Below are positions 28,147 through 38,769 of a DNA stretch of 64,000 nt, one piece after another (within the stretch, counting starts at the first letter, position 1; each line of letters starts with the position of its first letter). The position numbers and the translations under genes were made by a program. Source of the stretch: Gammaproteobacteria bacterium (GTDB taxonomy: Bacteria > Pseudomonadota > Gammaproteobacteria > Ga0077554 > Ga007554); the NCBI GenBank assembly GCA_040183005.1, contig JAMPIW010000007.1:1171314-1235313 (forward strand). Reading direction: 5' to 3'. The notes beneath the pieces were generated by a model, which was not told where the DNA came from, searched no databases, and saw nothing but the letters and a program-made list of their open reading frames with translations.

Positions 28147-30027
28147 CTACCCCCCCGCTTTGCCTGTCATGAACAGATGCTGGATTTCAAGCGCCGGCAA
28201 CGGACGGCTGATATAGTAACCTTGCGCCATGTCGCACCCAAAAGCTGACAGCTTCTCCTGGTGTTGCTGCGTCTCTACACCCTCCCCCACAACTCTAAGC
28301 CCCAAATTACGCGCCAAATCAATGGTGGCTTGAACGATGGCGGCATCGTTGCCATCGACCAGCATATCGATGACAAAAGATTTGTCGATCTTGATTTCCG
28401 ACACTGGCAGTTTTTTCAAGCGCCCCAGTGAAGAATAACCTGTGCCGAAATCATCAATCGTAATCCCCACCCCTATGGCAGCCAAGCGCGTCAGTGTTTC
28501 CTGCGACTGTAGCCCCTCCGCCATGATAGCTTCTTCTGTAATCTCCAGAATCAAGAAGGAAGGAGGTAGATCAGCGCCATGTAGAATTTCACGCACCCTC
28601 TCCGCGAACTGCGCATCCAGCAAGCTCAAGGGCGAGAGATTTACGGCCATGCTTATTTGCCAGCCGCTGCGATGCCAAAGATCACACTGGCGTACCGCCG
28701 CCTCGAGAACATGCAGCGTCAGCGTATTGATGATTCCCGTGCGTTCCGCCACCGGAATGAACTCCTCTGGCAGGACGAGCCCTCGCCGCGGATGCTGCCA
28801 TCGCGCCAGCGCTTCGACACCACAAACTTGACCACTGCGCAGGTCCACCTTAGGCTGATAATACACCTCAATTTCGCCCTGCCCGACCCCTTGACGCAAC
28901 TCAGTGGCCAGTGTCAGCCGGTCCAGACTGTGCTGATCCAGACTGGCATCGTAAAGGATCAGACCGCCGCCCGCCCTTTTGGCGGCATACATGGCCACGT
29001 CCGCGCGCCGCAGCAGATTGACAACGTCACCGCCATGCGCAGGAAACAAGACAATTCCCAAACTAGCCCCAATATGCAGAATCCTGCCATCCAGATCAAA
29101 AGGTTCCTGGAGCGCCTTCAGAATCTTTTCTGCGATTGCAGTGGCGTCTCTCGCATCCACCCTAGGCAGCACTATGGCGAATTCATCGCCCCCCAGCCGT
29201 GCGACAGTATCAGACTCCCGGACCGCATCGCGCAGGCGGGAAGCGGTCTGTTGCAAGATAATATCCCCTGCATGGTGTCCCAACGTATCATTCACCTCCT
29301 TGAAATGATCCAGATCCATCAACAATATGGAAAACGTCGTCATATCACGCTGAGCGGTGAGAATCATCTGGTGCAAGCGGTCATGCATTAAGGCACGATT
29401 AGGTAGGCCACTCAAGGCGTCATGCAATGCCTGATGCTCCAGAACGCTGGCTTGGCTGACCAATTTCCGGCGCATAAGATTGAGGGCTCTACCCCCAAAG
29501 AACACCAGGAACAAAACTAAAGAGAGATATCCCGCAGCCAGATATAAAGCCCGCTGCTCGGCGAGATCAATCTGCTGCTGGGTTGGTATCTCGTCGTACC
29601 CGATTCGCAACGCGGCACTCGTTCCAGTGGCATCACGGATCGGGAGCGAAATAAAATAAACTGAATCGTCATGCTGGTTAAAGAAAAAATCCTCGCGAAA
29701 ATTCGCAATCACTCCGGCAGCCCCTCTGGAAACCACCTTGCCAGAATCATCTATCACCTCTACAAACGCGATATTGCCGCTCAACAGGACTTCATCGATC
29801 AATGCCTGCAAAGGCACCATGCGTATGTCTTTGCTCGCCAGAATGGCAAGCAGGTGGGAATAGGAACGTGCCTGATCAATAAACTGGGTTTGATACCCTT
29901 CCTTCACAATATAAAGAACGCCGCCGAACAGCAGCGGAATCAGGATTGCGTGAGCCACCAGGACACCCGTCACCAAACGCCCCGTCAGACTGCGGAAGAG
30001 GTGCGCTATTCCGCTGGATTGCGACAT
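28147..30027 (-). CDS. Membrane-bound GGDEF-EAL signalling protein (cyclic-di-GMP)
   Basis: This 626-residue protein combines a diguanylate cyclase and a cyclic-di-GMP phosphodiesterase domain behind a periplasmic sensor. A membrane helix (TGVLVAHAILIPLLFGGVLY) and a second one (AAGYLSLVLFLVFFGGRAL) frame about 120 periplasmic residues. The GGDEF site is intact (RLGGDEFAIVLP), with an inhibitory-site RxxD (RESD) five residues before it. The EAL site is intact as well (GVEALARW, DDFGTGYSSLGRLK), so either activity is possible. The ATG at 30025-30027 with AGGA upstream is preferred over the longer reading. It overlaps the end of the periplasmic-protein gene, which suggests a joint signalling role. 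Confidence 0.93.
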   Translation of the reverse strand: MSQSSGIAHLFRSLTGRLVTGVLVAHAILIPLLFGGVLYIVKEGYQTQFIDQARSYSHLLAILASKDIRMVPLQALIDEVLLSGNIAFVEVIDDSGKVVSRGAAGVIANFREDFFFNQHDDSVYFISLPIRDATGTSAALRIGYDEIPTQQQIDLAEQRALYLAAGYLSLVLFLVFFGGRALNLMRRKLVSQASVLEHQALHDALSGLPNRALMHDRLHQMILTAQRDMTTFSILLMDLDHFKEVNDTLGHHAGDIILQQTASRLRDAVRESDTVARLGGDEFAIVLPRVDARDATAIAEKILKALQEPFDLDGRILHIGASLGIVLFPAHGGDVVNLLRRADVAMYAAKRAGGGLILYDASLDQHSLDRLTLATELRQGVGQGEIEVYYQPKVDLRSGQVCGVEALARWQHPRRGLVLPEEFIPVAERTGIINTLTLHVLEAAVRQCDLWHRSGWQISMAVNLSPLSLLDAQFAERVREILHGADLPPSFLILEITEEAIMAEGLQSQETLTRLAAIGVGITIDDFGTGYSSLGRLKKLPVSEIKIDKSFVIDMLVDGNDAAIVQATIDLARNLGLRVVGEGVETQQHQEKLSAFGCDMAQGYYISRPLPALEIQHLFMTGKAGG

Positions 30028-30470
30028 AATTCCTGTACCACCCTCAACCCTGGCCTGGCGCGTGTAACTTGTTCCCACATAAAACTAACCGTGCCCGGCC
30101 TGTTGCGTAGAGCATTGCTTAATGCCGCCAAATCCGAAAATTCGAGCAGAGGTGCATCGCCATGCTGGAACGTCCGGGAAAGCAAACGCCGCTCGTAACC
30201 AGACGCCGACATGAACATAACTTTCTGCAGAAACACTTCATACAGCAAAGGATCGCTCTGATTGAGCAACGGCTCGATGCGCTGGCCGTTCTTGATCACC
30301 GGAATACCCAGAAACAGCTTGCGCACCTCAATGGGGGAGAGCTGCGGCACTATAGTATTGGCGCTGGTCACCAGCACCACTATCTGTTCTTCGGATGACC
30401 AGGCATTCCCCACGGCGCAGCACAGCCACCACACACAGCACAATCCGATCAACTGCCGGACACGCCTCAT
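30006..30470 (-). CDS. Periplasmic phosphate-binding-like (PstS-type) protein
   Basis: The 154-residue precursor has a signal peptide (about 1-24, ending GNAWS) followed by IVVLVTSANTIVPQLSPIEVRKLFLG, a pattern typical of short PstS-like substrate-binding proteins. Later segments (FLQKVMFMSASGYERRLLSRTF and GTVSFMW) fit the same family. At about 130 mature residues it is half the length of a full binding protein, so it is more likely a sensor input than a transporter component. No ABC transport genes are near. The ATG at 30468-30470 overlaps the stop of the porin-like gene and has a GAGG site. It overlaps the GGDEF-EAL gene by 22 bases. Confidence 0.75.
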   Translation of the reverse strand: MRRVRQLIGLCCVWWLCCAVGNAWSSEEQIVVLVTSANTIVPQLSPIEVRKLFLGIPVIKNGQRIEPLLNQSDPLLYEVFLQKVMFMSASGYERRLLSRTFQHGDAPLLEFSDLAALSNALRNRPGTVSFMWEQVTRARPGLRVVQELCRNPAE

Positions 30471-31528
30471 GGGAACCTCGCACTCCATTGCAGGACAATG
30501 GGGCGGTAAGTACGGCCTTGCAGGTGAACGTTGGAGATTTCAAGTTTTAGGGATTGCCGGCGCATGAAGTCAAAACGCACGCCACCCAGATTGCGCGCAC
30601 GGACAAAATCGGGAAACAAGGTCAGATAGGCGTCATGGCCACCACCCTGTGTACCCTCCAGCCGACCGTAGAACGTCCAGTCCACCCATCCCTCGTGTTC
30701 CAGTTGAGCATAGCCGTTTCTGAACGCATCAGAATTGCGCCCGCTTGGGAAACCCAGTGTATTGCGTACCCAATACGCGGCGGAGAGCAACCGCAGCCGC
30801 TCCCATTCCCAGTTGAGATAGCCACCTCCCACGACCTGCTCAATATCCAGCGGCGCAATACCGTCAGAGGGGATGCGCGCATGGCTGGCGAATACCCCGG
30901 CCTCATCCATACCATCGGCATCAGCGCGATATGCAGCTCGCGCAGCCACGCTAAGCCTGTGCTGGCCGACACCGGGACGCAGCACGTCCAACGGTTCCAG
31001 ACCCCGACCCACACTGAAGCCCGAACCCGCGCCCACAGCCACAGCATAGCTCAACCCGCCTGCGCCGGTGGCCACCACCCCCTCCAGCAGAGCGCCTGTA
31101 ATATGGGTTTGCAGCGCCCCGCCTTCTCCTTCGAATTCGGCGATCCCCGGCCGGCTTATCGAAGTCTGGAAATATGCCCCATGATGGAAATGCGAATTCC
31201 AGTTGCCCAGCAGGTTATGGTAGCGCCCCAGCCAGAGGGTAGTTTCCGGCTGCAGCCGCCAACCCGCTTGGAGACGTTCCACCTCCTGCTCATGCTTATA
31301 TAAAACCGCTTCACCCAGAAGCCGCAGCTTGCCGCTGTCATGCGCATAAAAGAGGTCTACCCCGGCAATAACCTTGCTGCTCGTGTCATTAGTTGAGGAA
31401 TGGGGGGATTGGCTGGACAGACGGACTTCAGGGAAGAGGATAAATTCGTTAGCGGCACTGGTCGGCGCTGCATGCACAACGGCAAACAACATAAAAACAG
31501 ATAGGATATTTTGCGCTTTTCCTCTCAC
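30467..31528 (-). CDS. Outer-membrane beta-barrel (porin-like) protein
   Basis: The protein has a signal peptide ending near VVHAAPTSAA and a mature part full of alternating hydrophobic and polar beta-strand patterns (KLRLLGEAVLYKHEQEV, TLWLGRYHNLLGNW, SLKLEISNVHLQGRTYRP), ending in an aromatic Phe two residues from the end (SARFP). It contains HFHHGAYFQTSISRPGIAEF. I do not recognise a named family. The longest reading begins at 31600, but a GTG at 31526-31528 with GGAG upstream gives a normal signal peptide and about 353 residues. It is the first gene of a three-gene overlapping operon with the PstS-like and GGDEF-EAL genes. Confidence 0.7.
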   Translation of the reverse strand: MRGKAQNILSVFMLFAVVHAAPTSAANEFILFPEVRLSSQSPHSSTNDTSSKVIAGVDLFYAHDSGKLRLLGEAVLYKHEQEVERLQAGWRLQPETTLWLGRYHNLLGNWNSHFHHGAYFQTSISRPGIAEFEGEGGALQTHITGALLEGVVATGAGGLSYAVAVGAGSGFSVGRGLEPLDVLRPGVGQHRLSVAARAAYRADADGMDEAGVFASHARIPSDGIAPLDIEQVVGGGYLNWEWERLRLLSAAYWVRNTLGFPSGRNSDAFRNGYAQLEHEGWVDWTFYGRLEGTQGGGHDAYLTLFPDFVRARNLGGVRFDFMRRQSLKLEISNVHLQGRTYRPIVLQWSARFP

Positions 31529-31730
31529 CCGAACACTCCACTTACAGGTCCAACAAAATAGAAAAACCCCCATACCAGGTATCACATCCCGGCATAGCAC
31601 AACGGTCTATAGTACTTCGTTTAGAAAACCGCTGAATGGCTATCGGCAACATCAAATGATTGGATAAGCCATGCTCCCGTTAGAATGAGCAGTAGCAGTG
31701 TGAAGGGAATCACCATCGGCCTTACCGTTT

Positions 31731-32141
31731 TTAGGTTAAATCCGCAATGCTCTTCTGGTGGCGAGCAACAAGCAAGGTAACGAATGCGATGGCGTAGTCT
31801 TGCTCATCTGCAAGACTAAGATGCCCCTCGCCTATACCCATTTCATATCTTAGCTGTTCCGCCCGGCCGCTATATACAAGCAACGGCCTGCCCTTTCCAT
31901 CGTGGGCCACCCCGATATGGCGCAAGCTCATCCCATCGCTGAAGCCGGTACCCATGGCCTTGGCGGCGGCCTCTTTGGCGGCGAAACGTTTGGCGAGAAA
32001 ATGAGCGGGGCGGCCGGCTGCGGAAAACTCCCGAAACTCATCGTCGGTCAATATGCGGCGCGCAAATTTGTCGCCATAGCGTTCCAAATTGCCGCGCATC
32101 CTGTCAACGCGGACGATGTCCGTGCCGATACCAAAGATCAC
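31731..32141 (-). CDS. acpS: Holo-[acyl-carrier-protein] synthase
   Basis: AcpS transfers 4'-phosphopantetheine from CoA to acyl carrier protein, which activates fatty-acid synthesis. The 136-residue protein has the two family motifs: [14 protein letters not shown] at the N-terminus with the magnesium-binding Asp, and [14 protein letters not shown] in the middle. The C-terminal [17 protein letters not shown] is also conserved. Its start overlaps the pdxJ stop by four bases (ATGA). It is the last gene of the lepA operon. Confidence 0.97.
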   Translation of the reverse strand: MIFGIGTDIVRVDRMRGNLERYGDKFARRILTDDEFREFSAAGRPAHFLAKRFAAKEAAAKAMGTGFSDGMSLRHIGVAHDGKGRPLLVYSGRAEQLRYEMGIGEGHLSLADEQDYAIAFVTLLVARHQKSIADLT

Positions 32142-32881
32142 GGCCGACGCGCCTCCATCATCAGTCGCTTCATCTCTCTAACAGCATCTTGCAGGCCGGT
32201 AAACAGGGCGCGGGCGATAATGGCATGGCCGATATTCAACTCACGGACGCCTTGCAGTGCGGCAATTGGGGAAATGTTCTGATAGTTCAGACCATGCCCG
32301 GCGTTGACTTGCAGGCCAGCCTTGATACCCTGCTCTACCGCCGCGCCGATGCGTTGCAATTCCCGCTCGCGCGCAATGTGATCCGTGGCATCGGCATAAT
32401 GGCCGGTGTGAATCTCAATCGCAGGGGCACCTGCACGCGCGGCGGCATCCACCTGGCAGGCATCGGCGTCGATAAACAGCGAGACGCGGCAGCCTGCTTC
32501 GCGCAGCCGCGCACAGGCATCGGTGATGCGCGGCAGTTGCCCGGCCACATCCAGCCCGCCTTCCGTCGTCAATTCTTCACGGCGCTCGGGCACAAGACAG
32601 CAGTCTTCAGGCTTGATACGCTCGGCGATTCCTAGCATGGCGTCGGTAACCGCCATTTCCAGATTCATGCGGGTGAGCAGTATCCCCTTGAGCAACTCAA
32701 CGTCGCGCTCCTGGATGTGGCGGCGATCCTCCCGCAGGTGGAGCGTAATGCTGTCCGCACCTGCCTGCTCGGCCTCAATAGCTGCCTGAATGGGCTCGGG
32801 GTAACGGGTGCCGCGCGCCTGGCGCAGCGTGGCGACATGGTCGATATTGACCCCCAGCAAAATGTCCCGATATTGATTCAT
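32138..32881 (-). CDS. pdxJ: Pyridoxine 5'-phosphate synthase
   Basis: PdxJ condenses 1-deoxyxylulose-5-phosphate with 3-amino-2-oxopropyl phosphate to form pyridoxine phosphate. The 247-residue protein has the family N-terminus [22 protein letters not shown], the catalytic region [17 protein letters not shown], and the later [14 protein letters not shown] and [17 protein letters not shown] segments. Starts and stops overlap by four bases with both recO before it and acpS after it, so translation is coupled. Confidence 0.98.
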   Translation of the reverse strand: MNQYRDILLGVNIDHVATLRQARGTRYPEPIQAAIEAEQAGADSITLHLREDRRHIQERDVELLKGILLTRMNLEMAVTDAMLGIAERIKPEDCCLVPERREELTTEGGLDVAGQLPRITDACARLREAGCRVSLFIDADACQVDAAARAGAPAIEIHTGHYADATDHIARERELQRIGAAVEQGIKAGLQVNAGHGLNYQNISPIAALQGVRELNIGHAIIARALFTGLQDAVREMKRLMMEARRP

Positions 32882-33630
32882 GTCAATCCACCTTTTAACT
32901 CACCATATAGCTCACGGCTGCGCAGAGGTTTAGGTCCCAAATGAACCGCTAACGCCTCCCGCAACAAACGCTTGGTCTCACGCAAGACAGACGCATCACC
33001 CAAATCATTTTGCGCCAGGGCAATCAAACTTCTCCCTTGAATCGATATGCCCACACCTTTTTCCACTTCCGGCCCGGCAAGTTGTATCGGCCCTTTCTCT
33101 AAATGATAGCGGTATTTCCCGTCCACCTCGATGGATGAGCCTGTAATTACATCATGATCCAGCACCAGCCCGTAACCGATCTCTTGAAGCAGGTGTTTTT
33201 CAAAAGTGCGTAATGTCTGCTGCAGATGAACGCCGCCATCCACCTGCCCGGCCAAGCCACACAACGCGGCGTGATATATGTGAAACATGGCCGGATGCGG
33301 ATCATGACGATGCAACAGGCGCAACAGCAACTCATTGAGATAAAAACCGCTCAATAGCGCGGGGCCGCTCAAGGAGGGAGTCCGCCCATGCTCTTCAGCC
33401 GCGACCAGAGTGACGAGATCGCCCTGGCCAACCCATGAGATCAGCAGCGGACGAAACAGTTGCAGTAGCCCCCGCATGCGCGATTTAGCCGCCCTAGCAC
33501 CGCGCGCCACCAGACCAATCCTGCCAAACTCGGGCGTGAACGCCTCGATCAGCAGGCTGGTGTCACGATAAGGTTTGCTATGCAACACATAGGCTGGTTG
33601 CAGGGTGATTTGGCTTTTAGAAAGCGTCAT
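32878..33630 (-). CDS. recO: DNA repair protein RecO
   Basis: RecO helps RecR and RecA load onto SSB-coated single-stranded DNA in gap repair. The 250-residue protein has the N-terminal OB-fold ([36 protein letters not shown]) and the helical part with [20 protein letters not shown], both characteristic. The zinc-binding cysteines found in some RecO proteins are absent, as in many gammaproteobacteria. It overlaps pdxJ by four bases. It is separated from era by 279 bases that contain a dispersed repeat, so it may depend on read-through or on a promoter there. Confidence 0.95.
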   Translation of the reverse strand: MTLSKSQITLQPAYVLHSKPYRDTSLLIEAFTPEFGRIGLVARGARAAKSRMRGLLQLFRPLLISWVGQGDLVTLVAAEEHGRTPSLSGPALLSGFYLNELLLRLLHRHDPHPAMFHIYHAALCGLAGQVDGGVHLQQTLRTFEKHLLQEIGYGLVLDHDVITGSSIEVDGKYRYHLEKGPIQLAGPEVEKGVGISIQGRSLIALAQNDLGDASVLRETKRLLREALAVHLGPKPLRSRELYGELKGGLT

Positions 33631-33669
33631 AAGTCAGAACGTGAACCACCCATTGCCCCCTTCACCCTA

Positions 33670-33831
33670 AAACGGCGATTCACCGCAGAGGACGCAGAGA
33701 ACACAGAGGAAAAACAAGGGCTTGGCAAGATGTACCAAACCACCCGCTGGGTGAGGGCGCATGTTACGCTAACCCTCTGAATTCCTTTGCGTCCTCCGCG
33801 TTCTCTGCGGTTCAATAGCTTTTTCCAGGTT
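33670..33831. repeat. About 160-bp dispersed repeat, copy 1 (between era and recO)
   Basis: This stretch has imperfect inverted ends, TTCACCGCAGAGGACGCAGA near 33679 and TTCTCTGCGGTTCAA near 33810, and a middle with GATGTACCAA and GTTACGCTAACC. A second copy in opposite orientation lies at 46683-46846. It is followed at 33832-33909 by two direct copies of CACGGGGATTTACGGTG. No coding potential is seen in 33631-33909. Confidence 0.85.
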
Positions 33832-33909
33832 CACGGGGATTTACGGTGGCATTGCCACCCATTGTCCCCTCATTGTCACCTTTACGGTGATCACGGGGAT
33901 TTACGGTGA

Positions 33910-34827
33910 TTACAAATTTTCATCATAACCCAGGCTGCGCAACGCCCGCGCATCCTCGGACCATCCTTCCTTGATCTTGACCCACAATCGCAGGAAAACC
34001 TTACACCCGAAGATCTTTTCCATATCCTGCCGGGCCTGCGTGCCTATCTCTTTCAGCACCGCACCATCTTTGCCTATGACTATAGCCTTCTGTCCTGAGC
34101 GCTCCACCCAAATGAGTGCATTGATATGCGCGACCTCATTCTGCATGGAAAATTTTTCGATCTCCACGGCTGCGGCATGAGGCAATTCCTGGCCCAGGCG
34201 GCGCATCAGCTTTTCCCGGATCAACTCGGCGGCAAGAAAACGTTCGCTGCGGTCGGTCACCTGGTCTTCAGGATAGATCAGCGGCGCGATGGGCAGCAGG
34301 GCGATGATTTCTTTTTCCAGAGTTTCGATATTTTTGCCGGATTTCGCGGACACCGGGATAATATGCGCAAACTCCCGGATCTCCGCCAATTTCTGAAAGT
34401 GCGGCAGCAGCGCCCCTTTATCCGTCACCTTGTCCAGTTTGTTGACCACCAGCACCACCGGCGTGGATACGGCTTTCAGGCGCTCAAGAATATCCTGATC
34501 TTCATCAGCCCAGCGTAGGCCTTCGACGACCAGAATGATGACATCAACACCCTGGATTGTCGCACCGGCAACACGGTTCATATAGCGGTTCATAGGGCGC
34601 CCAGCCGCTCGATGCAGGCCCGGCGTATCCACATAAACAACTTGCGCATCCTGGGTTGTCTTGATACCGAGAATGCGGTGCCGAGTGGTTTGGGGGCGGT
34701 TCGAGGTGATGCTGATCTTCTGGCCGAGAATACGGTTAAGCAAGGTGGATTTGCCGACGTTGGGGCGACCTATAATCGCGACATGACCGCAACGGATTGC
34801 GGGCGCATTGCCTGAAGTTTTATCCAT
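33910..34827 (-). CDS. era: GTPase Era
   Basis: Era is an essential GTPase that binds the 3' end of 16S rRNA during 30S maturation. The 305-residue product starts [20 protein letters not shown], at an ATG that overlaps the rnc stop by one base (TAATG); the longer in-frame extension upstream lies inside rnc and is not used. The G domain has GRPNVGKSTLLN, DTPGLH and NKLDKVTDK. The C-terminal KH domain carries VIGKDGAVLKEIGTQARQDM. Confidence 0.97.
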   Translation of the reverse strand: MDKTSGNAPAIRCGHVAIIGRPNVGKSTLLNRILGQKISITSNRPQTTRHRILGIKTTQDAQVVYVDTPGLHRAAGRPMNRYMNRVAGATIQGVDVIILVVEGLRWADEDQDILERLKAVSTPVVLVVNKLDKVTDKGALLPHFQKLAEIREFAHIIPVSAKSGKNIETLEKEIIALLPIAPLIYPEDQVTDRSERFLAAELIREKLMRRLGQELPHAAAVEIEKFSMQNEVAHINALIWVERSGQKAIVIGKDGAVLKEIGTQARQDMEKIFGCKVFLRLWVKIKEGWSEDARALRSLGYDENL

Positions 34828-35537
34828 TATTCGCAACCCAAAAGTTGCAGCGCCTGTTGCGCCGCATTCTGCTCCGCCAGGCGGCGGCTCGCGCCGCGCC
34901 CCTGGCAGGGAGAAATGCCATCTACAATGCACTCGACCTTGAACATCTGTTTGTGCGCCTCACCTTCAACGTCTAATACATTATAAAATGGCAAAGGCCT
35001 CTTTTGCGCCTGGAGATATTCCTGCAAACGGGTTTTTGGGTCCTTGGGATGGGTTTCCGGAGAAATGACGGCAAGGCGTTCCTTGTAGATGGCAAGCACC
35101 AGTGTGCGGCAGGCATCAAATCCGCCATCCAGATAAACCGCACCGATCACGGATTCCAATGTACCCGCAAGAATGGATTCACGGCGAAAACCGCCGCTTT
35201 TCAACTCCCCCGGACCCAGCCTGAGGAAATTGCCAAGCTCGAATGCCGACGCCAGTATCGCGAGTGTGCTGCCTCTCACCAGATTGGCCCTGGCGCGGCT
35301 CAACTCGCCTTCGCTTGCGCCGGGGAAACGCTGGTAAAGCTCGTCGGCGATCAGAAAATTCAATATCGCGTCACCAAGAAATTCAAGCCGCTCATTATTG
35401 TTGCTGCCGGCACTGCGATGCGTGAGCGCGCACTCCAACAAATCGGGACGTGAAAATTGGTAGCCCAGTTTGCGGCTCAGGCTATCCGGGGAGGCATGAA
35501 CAGCGCCCGCTGCAAAGCCATATCCTTGATCACTCAA
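34827..35537 (-). CDS. rnc: Ribonuclease III
   Basis: RNase III cuts double-stranded RNA, including the rRNA precursor. The 236-residue protein has the catalytic signature [20 protein letters not shown], a second acidic site in [17 protein letters not shown], and a C-terminal double-stranded RNA binding domain (about 165-233) with [18 protein letters not shown] and [21 protein letters not shown]. It overlaps the DUF4845 gene by four bases and era by one, in the conserved lepB-DUF4845-rnc-era order. Confidence 0.98.
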   Translation of the reverse strand: MSDQGYGFAAGAVHASPDSLSRKLGYQFSRPDLLECALTHRSAGSNNNERLEFLGDAILNFLIADELYQRFPGASEGELSRARANLVRGSTLAILASAFELGNFLRLGPGELKSGGFRRESILAGTLESVIGAVYLDGGFDACRTLVLAIYKERLAVISPETHPKDPKTRLQEYLQAQKRPLPFYNVLDVEGEAHKQMFKVECIVDGISPCQGRGASRRLAEQNAAQQALQLLGCE

Positions 35538-35914
35538 CGTGGTGCCACCTCAACCTTGTCATTCTTGAAATTGGCGACAATATCAATATTGGCAAGCATA
35601 GGCACGCGAGCTTCATAGCTGATAGCAATGGTTACTTTTCCATCCTCTTTGGAAATGTTGATATCGTCCTTGGTAACGTGGGTCACATCGTTAATACCCA
35701 ATCTTTTCATTATAATGTCTTCGATTTCCGCTGCGCTTTTGTTCGCAATACCCGGCTCCTGGGCAAGGGATTTCAAAACGGAGGACACCTCGAAATGCTC
35801 CAGGTACAAAGGCGTCAATTTCAGGGCGATAGCGGTAAAAAAGGCGATCATGCCCAGCAGCATCACAAAGCCTATCGCCGTCATTCCATGCTGTTTCTTG
35901 TTGTTTATTCTCAT
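35534..35914 (-). CDS. DUF4845 protein (pilin-like N-terminus)
   Basis: The 126-residue protein has a short charged N-terminus followed by [20 protein letters not shown], a hydrophobic helix that resembles type IV pilin N-termini, and a small alpha/beta domain outside the membrane. It is a conserved protein of unknown function found between lepB and rnc in many beta- and gammaproteobacteria. The ATG at 35912-35914 has GGAG six bases upstream and is preferred over the GTG one codon before. It overlaps rnc by four bases. Confidence 0.85.
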   Translation of the reverse strand: MRINNKKQHGMTAIGFVMLLGMIAFFTAIALKLTPLYLEHFEVSSVLKSLAQEPGIANKSAAEIEDIIMKRLGINDVTHVTKDDINISKEDGKVTIAISYEARVPMLANIDIVANFKNDKVEVAPR

Positions 35915-35938
35915 CACATGCTCCAGCTTATTAAAGCC

Positions 35939-36847
35939 TTACTCAACTTTCGAGCCAATCCGGCTCCAGGCTACGCCACCGTTCGCTGAATCCCAGTTCA
36001 TCCATATCATAAAGGCCTTGCCGACCAGATTTTCTTCCGGCACAAAACCCCAGAACCGGCTGTCATTACTGTTGTCGCGATTGTCGCCCATCACGAAATA
36101 ATGCCCTGCGGGGACTTCAACATCACCTTCCATCGAAGGCTGGTTGGGGACAATGAGAATATCATGCTTCACGTTGCCCAACTGTTCCACACGCAAGTTG
36201 GCGCCTGACATGGACAGGCCGGAACCCACGCCGGTATACGCCCCCGTCAAGGTCTGCTCGACAGGCTGTCCATTAACATAGAGCTTCTTCTGGTAATAAC
36301 CTATCTTGTCACCCGGCAACCCGATCACACGTTTGATGTAATCCACGGAAGGGTCCTTGGGGTAGCGAAACACCACAACATCACCGCGCTGCGGCTCTCC
36401 GATCCCGACAACTTTCTTGTTAAGCACCGGCAACCGAATACCATAGGTGTGCTTGTTCACCAAAATAAAATCGCCCACCAACAGGGTCGGCATCATGGAT
36501 CCCGACGGAATACGGAATGGCTCTACAAGGAACGAGCGCAGCAGCAGCACAATCAGGATGATTGGAAAGAAGGAGCGCGCGTATTCCACCAGCACAGGCT
36601 CTTTGGCGACGCCATTAATCGCATCTTTCGTCAATTTGCCTTCCGACGCTTTAATTACCTCATCGAGATAGGCCGGCTCAGTGGCGATGCGCTTCACAGC
36701 CTTCTCATCCATCGGTGCGCCAGTGGATTCCAGATATTGCGCCAATGCCCGCCGCCGCTTGGGCGCTCCCGTGACGGCATCCAACGCCCAAATCGCGCCA
36801 GTCACAAATACCGCCAGCGTCATAATGGCTGGAAAATCGAAGTTCAT
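35939..36847 (-). CDS. lepB: Signal peptidase I
   Basis: LepB removes signal peptides from secreted proteins at the outer face of the inner membrane. The 302-residue protein has two N-terminal helices (about 5-25 and 92-108), the catalytic Ser in [19 protein letters not shown] and the catalytic Lys in [20 protein letters not shown]. The C-terminal [20 protein letters not shown] box is also complete. Its start overlaps the lepA stop by four bases. Confidence 0.98.
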   Translation of the reverse strand: MNFDFPAIMTLAVFVTGAIWALDAVTGAPKRRRALAQYLESTGAPMDEKAVKRIATEPAYLDEVIKASEGKLTKDAINGVAKEPVLVEYARSFFPIILIVLLLRSFLVEPFRIPSGSMMPTLLVGDFILVNKHTYGIRLPVLNKKVVGIGEPQRGDVVVFRYPKDPSVDYIKRVIGLPGDKIGYYQKKLYVNGQPVEQTLTGAYTGVGSGLSMSGANLRVEQLGNVKHDILIVPNQPSMEGDVEVPAGHYFVMGDNRDNSNDSRFWGFVPEENLVGKAFMIWMNWDSANGGVAWSRIGSKVE

Positions 36848-38640
36848 TTACCCTTACCTGTCTGCAACACGGCCAAAAATGCCTCCTGCGGAATCTCCAC
36901 GGAACCCAACTGCTTCATCCGTTTCTTGCCTTCCTTTTGTTTTTCCAATAGCTTCTTTTTACGCGACGTATCGCCGCCATAGCACTTGGCTATGACGTTC
37001 TTGCGCATAGCCTTGACGGTCTGGCGCGCGATGACATGCCCGCCTATCGCCGCCTGGATGGCGACCTCGAACATCTGGCGCGGGATCACGTCTTTCATTT
37101 TCTCCACCAGCTCCCGACCACGATACTGGCTTTGCTCACGATGCACGATGATCGACAACGCATCCACTTTTTCGCCATTGATAAGCACGTCCAGCTTCAC
37201 CAGGTCAGCAGTCTGATAGCGCGCGAAAGCATAATCCAGCGAGGCATAGCCACGGCTCACCGATTTCAGGCGGTCGAAGAAGTCCATCACCACTTCGTTC
37301 ATCGGCAGCTCATATGAGAGCACTGCCTGATTGCCGAGGTACTGCAAGCTCTTTTGTGCGCCGCGCTTCTCAACACACAGTGTAATCACGGCGCCGAGGT
37401 ATTGCTGCGGGACCAGTATGTTAGCCAAAATGATCGGTTCGCGCGTTTCGGCGATCTGCCCGATATCCGGCAGCTTGGACGGATTGTCCACACGCAGCAC
37501 TTCGCCCTTTTTGGTGACCACTTCATACACCACGGTGGGGGCGGTGGAGATCAAATTCAAATTGTATTCGCGTTCGAGCCGTTCCTGCACGATCTCCATG
37601 TGCAACATGCCGAGAAAGCCGCAGCGGAATCCGAGCCCCAGCGCTTGGGAGGTTTCGGGCTCGTAAAATAGCGAGGCATCGTTCAGACGCAGCTTGGATA
37701 GCGCGTCGCGGAAGGCCTCGTAATCTTCCGGCGAGATCGGAAACAGGCCAGCAAACACCTGGGATTGGATCGCCTTGAAACCGGGTAAAGGCTCGCTGGC
37801 AGGCCGGTCAGCATGGGTGAGCGTATCGCCCACTGGCGCGCCGTTGATGTCCTTGATGCCGGCGATGATATAGCCCACCTCGCCCGCATGAAGCCCGTCC
37901 GTTTCCTTGCGCTTGGGCGTAAAAACACCCACCTTCTCAACCTGAAAGATCTTGCCCGTGGACATCACCTTGATCTTCTGTTTGGGCAAAAGCGTGCCAT
38001 TCCTGATGCGTACCAGCGAGACAACACCCAGAAAATTGTCAAACCAGGAGTCGATGATCAGCGCCTGCAAGGGGGCTTCGGGATCGCCCTGCGGCGCAGG
38101 GATGCGGGTGACAATTTCCTCCAGCAGATCTGGAATTCCGACGCCGGTTTTGGCACTGATCAGCACGGCGTCACCGGCCTCGATGCCAATAATTTCCTCG
38201 ATTTCCTTGATCACACGCTCGGGTTCTGCCGAGGGGAGGTCGATCTTATTCAGAACCGGGACAACCTCCAATCCCTGCTCAATCGCTGTATAGCAATTGG
38301 CGACGCTCTGCGCCTCAACACCCTGCGCGGCATCGACCACCAGCAATGCGCCCTCGCAGGCGGCCAATGAACGCGACACCTCATAGGAGAAGTCGACATG
38401 CCCTGGCGTGTCGATGAAATTCAGGTGATAGGTGTGACCATCTTTCGCCTTGTAGTTGAGGGAAACACTCTGGGCCTTGATAGTGATGCCACGCTCCCGC
38501 TCCAGATCCATGGAATCCAGCACTTGGGCGGACATCTCACGCTGGCTCAGGCCACCGCATATCTGAATCAGGCGATCGGAAAGGGTAGATTTGCCGTGAT
38601 CAATGTGGGCGATAATTGAAAAGTTGCGGATATACTTCAT
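36844..38640 (-). CDS. lepA: Elongation factor 4 (LepA)
   Basis: LepA is a translational GTPase that back-translocates or remodels ribosomes under stress and assists 30S biogenesis. The 598-residue protein is of exact family length. G motifs are visible as [31 protein letters not shown] and NKIDLPSA. The LepA-specific C-terminal domain is present ([20 protein letters not shown]). It is the first gene of the lepA-lepB-DUF4845-rnc-era operon. Confidence 0.98.
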   Translation of the reverse strand: MKYIRNFSIIAHIDHGKSTLSDRLIQICGGLSQREMSAQVLDSMDLERERGITIKAQSVSLNYKAKDGHTYHLNFIDTPGHVDFSYEVSRSLAACEGALLVVDAAQGVEAQSVANCYTAIEQGLEVVPVLNKIDLPSAEPERVIKEIEEIIGIEAGDAVLISAKTGVGIPDLLEEIVTRIPAPQGDPEAPLQALIIDSWFDNFLGVVSLVRIRNGTLLPKQKIKVMSTGKIFQVEKVGVFTPKRKETDGLHAGEVGYIIAGIKDINGAPVGDTLTHADRPASEPLPGFKAIQSQVFAGLFPISPEDYEAFRDALSKLRLNDASLFYEPETSQALGLGFRCGFLGMLHMEIVQERLEREYNLNLISTAPTVVYEVVTKKGEVLRVDNPSKLPDIGQIAETREPIILANILVPQQYLGAVITLCVEKRGAQKSLQYLGNQAVLSYELPMNEVVMDFFDRLKSVSRGYASLDYAFARYQTADLVKLDVLINGEKVDALSIIVHREQSQYRGRELVEKMKDVIPRQMFEVAIQAAIGGHVIARQTVKAMRKNVIAKCYGGDTSRKKKLLEKQKEGKKRMKQLGSVEIPQEAFLAVLQTGKGK

Positions 38641-38736
38641 GTAGTGGGAACCGGGAAGGAGGAAGAAAAACGGTTGTTACCCCCGGATTTTATACTTTTT
38701 TTGGGTGCGCTTACATCCCCATGGCAAAAATTGATT

Positions 38737-38764
38737 GCGGGGGCGGGGTTAAACCCGCCCCCGC
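38737..38764 (-). terminator. GC-rich hairpin after degQ
   Basis: A 13-bp stem of GCGGGGGCGGG type lies six bases after the degQ stop codon and is followed on the minus strand by AATCAATTTTT. It probably ends the sigma-E operon before lepA. Confidence 0.65.
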
Positions 38765-38769
38765 ATTTC

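Noticed and set aside
33580-33815. Short ORFs overlapping the dispersed repeat between era and recO
   Set aside because: The same sequence occurs at 46683-46846 with substitutions that do not preserve the reading frame, so it is non-coding.
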